This document shows positions 18,805 through 25,847 of a stretch of 27,956 bases of DNA, piece after piece. Below the pieces are notes generated by a model. The model made no database searches. It had not been told where the DNA came from and saw nothing but the letters and a program-made list of their open reading frames with translations. Position 1 is the first letter of the stretch. Every line of letters begins with the position of its first letter. This DNA comes from DATKLX01 sp035542155 (GTDB taxonomy: Bacteria > Chloroflexota > Anaerolineae > Anaerolineales > Anaerolineaceae): contig DATKLX010000005.1 of the NCBI GenBank assembly GCA_035542155.1, positions 1 to 27,956 on the forward strand. Direction: 5' to 3'. Made by a program: the position numbers and the translations under genes.

Positions 18805-21800
18805 ATGAAGAACGTGGAAGATTTTTATCCGCTATCGCCTATGCAACAAGGAATGTTGTTTCACAGCCTGTATGCTCCCCAGTCAGGGGTGTACCACGAA
18901 CAGGTCTACTGTCGGCTGGATGGAGAGCTGGACGTTCCAGCCTTCGAGCACGCTTGGCAAAAGGTGATTGACCGGCATGCGATCCTGCGGACGAACTTTC
19001 TGATCCGGAGCGTGAAAGAGCCAGTCCAGGTCGTTCAGAAAATGGCCGCTCTGACGCTGGAGGAAAAAGATTGGACAGGCCTCTCTCCCGATGAGCAGGA
19101 GGCGAGTCTGCAAGCATTTATTGCTGAGGATCAGCGGTGTGGATTTGATCTGACCAAAGCCCCCTTGATGCGTCTGGCCTTGATGCGCATTGCTTCACAA
19201 GCGTATCAATTCGTGTGGAGCTTTCATCATATCTTGTTGGACGGTTGGTCTGTCCCGCTCCTGCTTCAGGAAGTGCTCTATCAATATGAATCCATTCGCC
19301 GGGGAAACCCGGTCAACCTGCCGCCTGTCCAACCGTATCGGGATTACATCCTCTGGCTCAGGCGGCAAAGCCTTTCCGATGCGGAGGCCTTCTGGCGGCA
19401 GAAGCTGCAGGGCTTTACGGTACCCACTCCCATCAGGACCGAGCACTCGCAGGACAGATCTCGCCGGGAAATAACTGCAGGGGTAAAAGAGAATGAAACG
19501 GTGATCGATGAGGCCACAACGGCTGCGCTCCAGGCTTTCGCCCGGCGAAATCAATTTACCCTGAATACCGTCCTTCAAGGCGCCTGGGCGCTCCTGCTCA
19601 GCCGGTATTCGCGGGAAAAAGACGTCCTTTTCGGAGTGACCGTCTCGGGACGGCCACCAGATCTGCGCGGCGCAGAGCAGATGGTTGGATTGTTCATCAA
19701 TACTCTGCCCCTGCGTGTGGCGATCGGCGAGAACACCCCGGTCCAGGAATGGCTGAAATCGATCCAGGCTCAGTTCGCGGAAATGCTCCAGTACCAGTAC
19801 AGCCCGCTGATCCAGGTTCAAAACTGGAGCGACATGCGCCGCGGGGAGCCTATCTTTGAAAGCATTCTGGTTTTTGAGAACTTCCCGATCTCCAATTCCG
19901 TGCAAAACGTCGAGGGAAGCTTCCAGATCGCCAACGTCCACTCCACGGAGCAAACCAATTTTCCGCTCAACCTGGTGGCCGGGGTCGACAAGAAACTCTT
20001 GCTGCGGATCCTCTATGATCCCCAACGCTTCAATGCCGCTGAGATCGAGCGGACGCTCGGCCACCTGGCTACGATTCTCAAAGGGTTTATCGACTCGCCT
20101 TCCCGGCCGGTTTGGTCCGTGCCTGTCATAACCCCCGCGGAAAAACACCGGCTGCTTGTGGAGTGGAATCAGACTGCCGTGGAATTTCCCCAGGATCGCT
20201 GCGTCCTGAAAATCTTTGAAGAGCAGGCCTGTCGCACTCCAGATGCGATTGCGGCGGTCTCGGCTGCGGATGTGGAATTATCCATCACCTATCAAGAGCT
20301 GAATCAGCGCGCCAACCACCTCGCGTGGTATTTACGAAAAAGGGAGATCGGTCCAGAGCGGCTGGTTGGCATTTGCATGGAACGCTCGATTGACCAGTTG
20401 GTTGCCATCCTGGCAGTCTTCAAAACCGGCGGTGCGTATTTACCCCTCGACCCGACCTACCCGCCAGAACGCCTGGCGTACATGCTGACCGATTCAGGGG
20501 CTTCGACCCTCCTCACCCAGCAGCGCCTGAGCGATCTGGACCTATTTAGCAACGTATCGGAGAGTGCGACGGTGGTTAATCTGGATACCGGCTGGCAGGA
20601 TATTACCGCCCAGCCCGGTTCCAATCTGGACGTGGAGGTGACACCCGGCAGCCTGGCTTACGTGATCTATACGTCTGGTTCCACCGGCCGCCCTAAAGGC
20701 GTTCTGATCGAACACCGCGGCCTGCTCAACCTGGTTTTCTGGCATCAGCATGCATTTGGGATCACCGCGGCGGACCGGGCCACGCAGTTGGCCGGTCAGG
20801 GCTTTGATGCATCTGTCTGGGAAATCTGGCCCTATCTGACCGCCGGCGCCAGCATCTATATCCCTGATGATGCCACCCGGGCATCATCGGTGAAGCTGAA
20901 AGATTGGCTTGTTGCCAACCGGATCACGGTTTCCTTCATTCCCACCCCATTGGCCGAAGAAATGCTGCAGATGGATTGGCCGGAAAGCGCCTGCCTGCGC
21001 TATATGCTCACCGGCGGCGACCGGCTGCACCTCTACCCTTCTCAAAAGATGCCCTTCGCACTCGTGAACAACTACGGGCCCACCGAGGATACGGTGGTCA
21101 GTACATCTGGGATCGTTCCCGTCAGTCCTGTCCAAAAAAAGACTCCTGCAATCGGCCGGCCAATTGACAATACTCGCCTGTACGTGCTTGATGACCATCT
21201 TCAGCCGGTGCCCATTGGCATTCCTGGGGAGCTCTATATCTCGGGAACCGGCCTGGCGCGGGGGTATCTCAACCAGCCAGAGCTGACCGCGGAGAAGTTC
21301 CTCGCCAACCCGTTCGAATCAATCCAGGCCGCGCGCATGTACCGGACCGGGGATCTCGTCCGCTATGACGAAGATGGCAGTCTTGAGTTCCTTGGTCGTC
21401 TGGACGATCAGGTCAAAATCCGCGGCTTTCGCATAGAATTGGGCGAGATCGAGGCTGCCCTCAGCCAGCACCCCGATCTTCAATCCGTGGCGGTGACGGC
21501 TGTACCCGGGCCTGGCGATCCAGGGGATCTGCAGTTGGCGCTGTATGCAGTACCTCTCCCTGGCGCAGTGATCGAGCTGAAATCGATCCGCGAATTCTTA
21601 CGCCGTTCGCTGCCCGAGTACATGCTGCCCTCCTTCCTCGTCCAGATGGACTCATTCCCATTAACTTCGAATGGAAAAATCGACCGTAAGGCACTGCCAG
21701 CACCCGATCGGACGGCGGCTTTGGACAGAGAGATCATCGAACCGCGTGATCTGCTGGAGTACAGGCTTCGCCAGATCTGGGAAGAGGTGCTCAACGTCCA

Positions 21801-22779
21801 CCCGATCAGCTTGCGTGACAACTTCTTCGAGTTGGGAGGGCATTCCCTGCTCGCCGTTCGCCTGATGACCCGGGTAAAAGAAAGCCTCGGAATGGAGATC
21901 TCCTTGGCCGGTATTTTCCAGCATCCCACGATCGAGGAGGTCGCTGCCGTCCTTAGAGGGAAACAAACCGAGCAGGAATCGCTCCTGGTTCCTTTCCATC
22001 CCAAAGGATCGCGCACACCGCTTTTCTTCGTCCACCCGTCGGGCGGCAGCGTCCATTTCTACGTTGACTTGGTTGAAGCCCTGGGGCCTGAGCAACCTTT
22101 TTACGGCATCCAGGCGCGGGGGGTGAATGGAGATCAGGAGCTGCATACCGCCATCGAAGAGATGGCTGGCGCCTATGTAGAGGCAATGCTCTCTATCCAA
22201 CCAGAAGGACCTTACCGGTTAGGCAGTTGGTCATTAGGCGTCATTATTGCTTACGAGATGGCCCAACAACTGGTTGCCATGGGTAAGAAAGTCGATTTTC
22301 TGGCACTGCTGGATCAAGGGCCAGGTATTCCAACCCCCAAAATGAAAGATGACGCTGAATACCTGGTCAACCTGTTCGGAAAGGAAATCCCCATCAGCCT
22401 GGAGGAGTTACGCCGATATTCCGCTGAAGAACAGGTCTCCATCGTCTGGAAAAAAGGATTGAAAAAAGGGTTTATCTATCCGGGAATTACACTGGAGAAT
22501 TTCGTTCACTTCATCAAGATTATGAAGACCCAGACTGAGGCCTGGCGCGGGTATCACCCGCAGCCGTATCCAGGACGGATCACTCTGTTCCGGGCCAGGG
22601 AGCAAGATCATGAGGGGATGGAGCTGGACTTGGGTTGGGCAACACTCGCTATCCAGGGAGTGGAAACGATCCTGGTGCCAGGCGACCATTTGACCATGAT
22701 CCACCCCCCCTTCGTCAAAGAGCTTGCCAGTGAAATCCATACCTGTATTCAAAAGCTTGGCTTACAGGAAGCGGTTTAA
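18805..22779 (+). CDS. NRPS termination module: C-A-T-TE
   Basis: 1324 residues. The N-terminus (VEDFYPLSPMQQGML) is an acceptor docking segment and the C1 motif of a DCL-type condensation domain, as expected after an E domain; active site HHILLDG at 141-147. Adenylation domain: A3 at 622, FDASVWE at 667-673, NNYGPTE at 755-761. The pocket code D-A-W-F-L-G-N-V-V-K is the standard leucine code, so Leu is the last residue added. Carrier Ser1014 (GGHSL). The type I thioesterase from about 1050 has the nucleophile in SWSLG at 1141-1145 (Ser1143); the first Gly of GxSxG is Ser here. Likely Asp1170 (LLDQG) and His1295 (GDHL) complete the triad. It releases the finished peptide by hydrolysis or macrocyclization; the sequence does not tell which. 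It is the last NRPS gene, with export and tailoring genes directly after it. Confidence 0.96.
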   Translation: MKNVEDFYPLSPMQQGMLFHSLYAPQSGVYHEQVYCRLDGELDVPAFEHAWQKVIDRHAILRTNFLIRSVKEPVQVVQKMAALTLEEKDWTGLSPDEQEASLQAFIAEDQRCGFDLTKAPLMRLALMRIASQAYQFVWSFHHILLDGWSVPLLLQEVLYQYESIRRGNPVNLPPVQPYRDYILWLRRQSLSDAEAFWRQKLQGFTVPTPIRTEHSQDRSRREITAGVKENETVIDEATTAALQAFARRNQFTLNTVLQGAWALLLSRYSREKDVLFGVTVSGRPPDLRGAEQMVGLFINTLPLRVAIGENTPVQEWLKSIQAQFAEMLQYQYSPLIQVQNWSDMRRGEPIFESILVFENFPISNSVQNVEGSFQIANVHSTEQTNFPLNLVAGVDKKLLLRILYDPQRFNAAEIERTLGHLATILKGFIDSPSRPVWSVPVITPAEKHRLLVEWNQTAVEFPQDRCVLKIFEEQACRTPDAIAAVSAADVELSITYQELNQRANHLAWYLRKREIGPERLVGICMERSIDQLVAILAVFKTGGAYLPLDPTYPPERLAYMLTDSGASTLLTQQRLSDLDLFSNVSESATVVNLDTGWQDITAQPGSNLDVEVTPGSLAYVIYTSGSTGRPKGVLIEHRGLLNLVFWHQHAFGITAADRATQLAGQGFDASVWEIWPYLTAGASIYIPDDATRASSVKLKDWLVANRITVSFIPTPLAEEMLQMDWPESACLRYMLTGGDRLHLYPSQKMPFALVNNYGPTEDTVVSTSGIVPVSPVQKKTPAIGRPIDNTRLYVLDDHLQPVPIGIPGELYISGTGLARGYLNQPELTAEKFLANPFESIQAARMYRTGDLVRYDEDGSLEFLGRLDDQVKIRGFRIELGEIEAALSQHPDLQSVAVTAVPGPGDPGDLQLALYAVPLPGAVIELKSIREFLRRSLPEYMLPSFLVQMDSFPLTSNGKIDRKALPAPDRTAALDREIIEPRDLLEYRLRQIWEEVLNVHPISLRDNFFELGGHSLLAVRLMTRVKESLGMEISLAGIFQHPTIEEVAAVLRGKQTEQESLLVPFHPKGSRTPLFFVHPSGGSVHFYVDLVEALGPEQPFYGIQARGVNGDQELHTAIEEMAGAYVEAMLSIQPEGPYRLGSWSLGVIIAYEMAQQLVAMGKKVDFLALLDQGPGIPTPKMKDDAEYLVNLFGKEIPISLEELRRYSAEEQVSIVWKKGLKKGFIYPGITLENFVHFIKIMKTQTEAWRGYHPQPYPGRITLFRAREQDHEGMELDLGWATLAIQGVETILVPGDHLTMIHPPFVKELASEIHTCIQKLGLQEAV

Positions 22780-22818
22780 CCTTTAACTGAGCATGACCTG
22801 ACGAGATCGGAGAAACGA

Positions 22819-24165
22819 ATGGCTCGACCAACAAAATTGATGAACCGGAACTTTACACTCTTATTCATCGGGCAAACCATCAACTCATTGGGCTCTCAGG
22901 GGTTTGCGATAGCCATGCTTTTCTGGGTCAAGCATGAAACCGAATCAGCGACCCTGATGGGGATGCTGATGATGTTCTCCAGCCTACCGGCAATCCTGCT
23001 GGGACCTTTGGGCGGCGTATTCGCTGACCGGCATTCTCGCCGGTTAATCATCATCCTCAGCGATGCCATCCGTGGGATCAGTGTGGTTACTCTGGTGATT
23101 TGGATGATTCTGCGGCCCGAGCCCCTGACCCCCCTCTTGATCTGGCTATTCGTGGTTTCTACTATGGTCAATACGGTTGGCTCCTTTTTTACCCCCGCCA
23201 TTATCGCCGCGGTCCCGGATATTGCGCCTGAAGAACGGGTCAATACCGCGAATTCGTTGATGCAGGTATCCTTCCAGCTTTCCACCCTGATCGGTCAGGG
23301 GATCGGAGGAACCGTTTTCCGCATTCTTGGCGCGCCGATCCTGTTCTTGATTAACGGCGTTGGCTATTTGCTGGCTGCTGTGCTGGAGGTTTTTATCACC
23401 ATTCCCCAGGTAATCCCCACGGAGGTGCCGGGCTGTAAGAAAGCGCTCAATCAATATCTGCTGGATACCCGCGAAGGTATTCGATATGTGCGTGGTCGGC
23501 CAGGTTTGCGGAACCTCGTACTCATCTCAGCCTTGATCAATTTCTTCACTGTACCGGTCATTATGCTCCTACCCTTTTATGTCGAAGATGTGCTTCGCGT
23601 CTACGTGGATTGGTATGGATACCTGATAGCAATTTATGGGGTTGGCGCGTTGATCGGGTACGTGATCTCCGGGGCCGGGCGATTCAGCGCTCGCATAACC
23701 GGAAATCTTATGCTCGGCTTCATGGTCCTGGAATCAATTTCTCAGGGGGCGCTGGGCTTGACCAACATGGTTCAATGGGCAATGGCCCTGGTGTTTCTGG
23801 GTGGGATATTCAGTGGTTATGTGACCGTGATCCTGACCACTGTTCTGCAGTTGCGTACGCCAAAAGAAATCCGGGGAAGAGTCTACAGCCTGTTGAGTAC
23901 GATTGCTGGAGCTATCACACCCATCGCGATGGGCCTGTCTGGTGTGATTGCCGATCTGGCGAATCACAACATCGGTCTTATTTACCTCGTGTCCGGCGCC
24001 ATCATGACGCTTCTCTCCTGTTGGATCGCTACGGATCGCGCATTTCGTGAATTTCTGTTCAGCCCGCCGCCTGCCGATCTTGATTCGTCTGTCCAGTCAG
24101 AAGCAGAGATAGCTACAGTACGGGAGCCGGTGATTGCCCCAGAAGTCGTTAGGGAAGAAAGGTGA
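22819..24165 (+). CDS. MFS transporter, drug/macrolide efflux (DHA3/MFS_3) type
   Basis: 448 residues with about 12 hydrophobic segments and short loops, typical of a major facilitator permease in the cytoplasmic membrane. The loop between segments 2 and 3 carries the MFS motif A, GGVFADRHSRR, at 65-75. The first segment (NFTLLFIGQ) and overall shape fit the proton-driven MefA-like efflux group. The hydrophilic C-terminal tail of about 40 residues is rich in Glu and Val and probably cytoplasmic. CGGAGA at 22808-22813 is a good ribosome site for the ATG. It lies 39 bases after the terminal NRPS and its stop overlaps the GTG of the thioesterase gene. A role in exporting the peptide, and perhaps in self-resistance, is inferred from this position. 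Confidence 0.9.
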   Translation: MARPTKLMNRNFTLLFIGQTINSLGSQGFAIAMLFWVKHETESATLMGMLMMFSSLPAILLGPLGGVFADRHSRRLIIILSDAIRGISVVTLVIWMILRPEPLTPLLIWLFVVSTMVNTVGSFFTPAIIAAVPDIAPEERVNTANSLMQVSFQLSTLIGQGIGGTVFRILGAPILFLINGVGYLLAAVLEVFITIPQVIPTEVPGCKKALNQYLLDTREGIRYVRGRPGLRNLVLISALINFFTVPVIMLLPFYVEDVLRVYVDWYGYLIAIYGVGALIGYVISGAGRFSARITGNLMLGFMVLESISQGALGLTNMVQWAMALVFLGGIFSGYVTVILTTVLQLRTPKEIRGRVYSLLSTIAGAITPIAMGLSGVIADLANHNIGLIYLVSGAIMTLLSCWIATDRAFREFLFSPPPADLDSSVQSEAEIATVREPVIAPEVVREER

Positions 24166-24173
24166 AATCCATG
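24158..24173 (+). promoter_or_regulatory. Ribosome site and alternative starts of the type II thioesterase
   Basis: AAAGGTGA at 24158-24165 contains the GTG start at 24162, the stop of the MFS gene, and a Shine-Dalgarno-like AGGTGA five bases before the ATG at 24171. Both starts are plausible. The GTG would use the AGGGAAG at 24151-24157 instead. Confidence 0.5.
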
Positions 24174-24935
24174 GTCGACCTGGAGTTCAAAGATACTACC
24201 TCTTGGATCCCATCCGGTGCTAATCCACCGGACAGCGGAATTAACCTGTTCTGCTTTCCCTATTCAGGCGCCAGTGCATCGATTTATCACTCCTGGGTGC
24301 GCAGCTTACCCGCACCATTGTCTGTCTTCCCGGTAGAGCTTCCGGGTCATGGGAGGCGCCTGGCCGAACCGCTACAAACCAGCCTGAAATCATTGGTAGA
24401 GACCATTGCAGCAGGGCTGCTGCCCCATTTGAAGTCTCCATTTGCCTTTTTTGGCCACAGCATGGGCGCCTTGCTCAGTTTCGAGCTTTCGCGTTACCTC
24501 CGTGCCCACGATGGCCTGGAGCCGCGCTATCTATTCCTCTCCGGCCATCCTGCTCCACAGCTACGATCCAAAGAGCGCCCGGTTTCAAGCCTTACCGACG
24601 TGGAGCTCATCAACCGCCTGCGCGAGCTTAATGGAACAAGTGAAGAGGTCCTGGCCTGTCCGGAGCTGCGCGATCTGCTTCTTCCAATTCTTCGCGCTGA
24701 TTTTTCGGTATGTGATAATTATCAATTTGTCCCTGGTGAACCCCTGAACACTCCAATGACCGTGATCGGAGGCTTGCAGGATCCCTTCGTCAGTAATGAG
24801 GATCTACGCGCATGGAAAGAGCACACTCGCGGATCATTCCAGGTCAGCTTTCTCCCTGGAGACCACTTCTTCCTGAAGGCCGACGCCTCCAGGCTTCTGG
24901 AAAGGCTTGCTCGGGATTTATTTAAAGTTTTGTAA
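24162..24935 (+). CDS. Type II thioesterase (external NRPS editing thioesterase)
   Basis: 257 residues from GTG, the usual length for this alpha/beta-hydrolase family (GrsT/SrfA-D type). The sequence shows LFCFPYSGAS near the N-terminus, PGHGRR, the nucleophile elbow GHSMG at 98-102 (Ser100), a likely Asp207 (QDPF) and His235 (GDHFF). Members hydrolyse acyl groups from misprimed or stalled carrier domains and so keep the assembly line turning over. The GTG at 24162 overlaps the upstream TGA (GTGA), which suggests coupling. An ATG three codons on, at 24171, has AAAGGTGA just upstream and is an equally reasonable start that would remove only three residues. It is free-standing and cytosolic, distinct from the TE domain that releases the product. 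Confidence 0.94.
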   Translation: MKSMVDLEFKDTTSWIPSGANPPDSGINLFCFPYSGASASIYHSWVRSLPAPLSVFPVELPGHGRRLAEPLQTSLKSLVETIAAGLLPHLKSPFAFFGHSMGALLSFELSRYLRAHDGLEPRYLFLSGHPAPQLRSKERPVSSLTDVELINRLRELNGTSEEVLACPELRDLLLPILRADFSVCDNYQFVPGEPLNTPMTVIGGLQDPFVSNEDLRAWKEHTRGSFQVSFLPGDHFFLKADASRLLERLARDLFKVL

Positions 24936-24955
24936 TTTCTTAAGGAGATCCATCG

Positions 24956-25744
24956 ATGGATTCCCAGCCGGTTTCCTGGATTAATCCAAAGGGCCCCCCG
25001 GTGCTAACAACCGGTCAGATCCATTTATGGAGAGCAAGCCTGGATCTGCCTTATAAAACCATCCAACGCCTTGAAGATCTACTGAGCCAGGAAGAGATCG
25101 ACCATGCACAGAAATTTCATTACAAAAAAGACCAGGTTCACTTTGTAACCGCGCATGGAATGCTGCGCACCATTTTGGGCCATTACCTGCAAACCCCCGC
25201 AAGCGAGATACGCTATGCCTTTAACCGGTATGGAAAGCCGCATCTAAAAAATAATCTCCCAGGCCATAACGTCAAATTTAACCTGAGCCATTCAGGAAAC
25301 CTGGCCCTGATCGCGGTTACTCTTGATCGTGAAATCGGCGTAGATTTGGAACACATCCTGCCCAAATTGTGTGATCTGCAAATTGCAGACCGTTTTTTTG
25401 CACCCAGAGAGGTCGGGGTTCTTCAAGAAATGGATCCACAAGAACGCCAGGTAGCATTTTTCAAGTTTTGGACGTGCAAGGAGGCCTATATTAAAGCCAG
25501 GGGTGAAGGCCTTTCAATTGCATTGGATGCATTTGAAGTTTCCTTTACCCCTGGAGTGTCGTTTGTCCAATTGGAAGTTCACGAGAACCCGATCGAAAGC
25601 TGGCGCTGGTCTTTGATTTCGATATCCTTAGGGAGCGAATATATGGGCGCGCTGGCTGTTGAAGATGGGGATTTGAAACTGAGTTGTTTTGAGTGGGACC
25701 CAAAACTTATTGTCGAGGATAGACCCCAAGAGGTAATCACTTGA
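24956..25744 (+). CDS. 4'-phosphopantetheinyl transferase, Sfp type
   Basis: 262 residues, a normal length for the two-lobed Sfp family. It transfers the phosphopantetheine arm from coenzyme A to the carrier-domain serines, turning apo NRPS into the active form. Seen in the sequence: NLSHSG in the middle, the metal-binding IGVDLE at 127-132 (Asp130), and W172-xx-K175-E176-A177-xx-K180 followed by GEG. These are the family's conserved motifs. A strong TAAGGAGAT ribosome site at 24941-24949 lies well placed before the ATG. It comes 20 bases after the thioesterase gene and is the last gene of the apparent operon, so the cluster carries its own activating enzyme and need not rely on a housekeeping transferase. 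Confidence 0.95.
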   Translation: MDSQPVSWINPKGPPVLTTGQIHLWRASLDLPYKTIQRLEDLLSQEEIDHAQKFHYKKDQVHFVTAHGMLRTILGHYLQTPASEIRYAFNRYGKPHLKNNLPGHNVKFNLSHSGNLALIAVTLDREIGVDLEHILPKLCDLQIADRFFAPREVGVLQEMDPQERQVAFFKFWTCKEAYIKARGEGLSIALDAFEVSFTPGVSFVQLEVHENPIESWRWSLISISLGSEYMGALAVEDGDLKLSCFEWDPKLIVEDRPQEVIT

Positions 25745-25755
25745 TCGTGACAAAT

Positions 25756-25835
25756 TATACATTTCTCCGTTTTATCCATTAGAGAAGCATTCAACTGTTC
25801 AATTCAAGCACCAAATAAAACGGGGAATTTGTATA
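25756..25835 (+). promoter_or_regulatory. Long inverted repeat in the intergenic region before the SBBP gene
   Basis: The left arm at 25756-25775 pairs with the right arm at 25815-25835. The inner 13 positions pair (one as G-U), then there is one mismatch/bulge, then six more pairs, around a loop of about 39 bases. The right arm ends where the ribosome site of the next gene begins (AAGGAG at 25835-25840). No run of T follows, so it does not look like a standard intrinsic terminator. It could be an operator, a translational control hairpin, a processing site or a weak terminator. No convincing -35/-10 pair was found in 25745-25847. Confidence 0.5.
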
Positions 25836-25847
25836 AGGAGAAAGTCC

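Noticed and set aside
25741..25760. TTGATC and TATACA as a sigma-70 promoter for the SBBP gene
   Set aside because: The spacing between the two boxes is far too short, and no other convincing pair was found in the gap.
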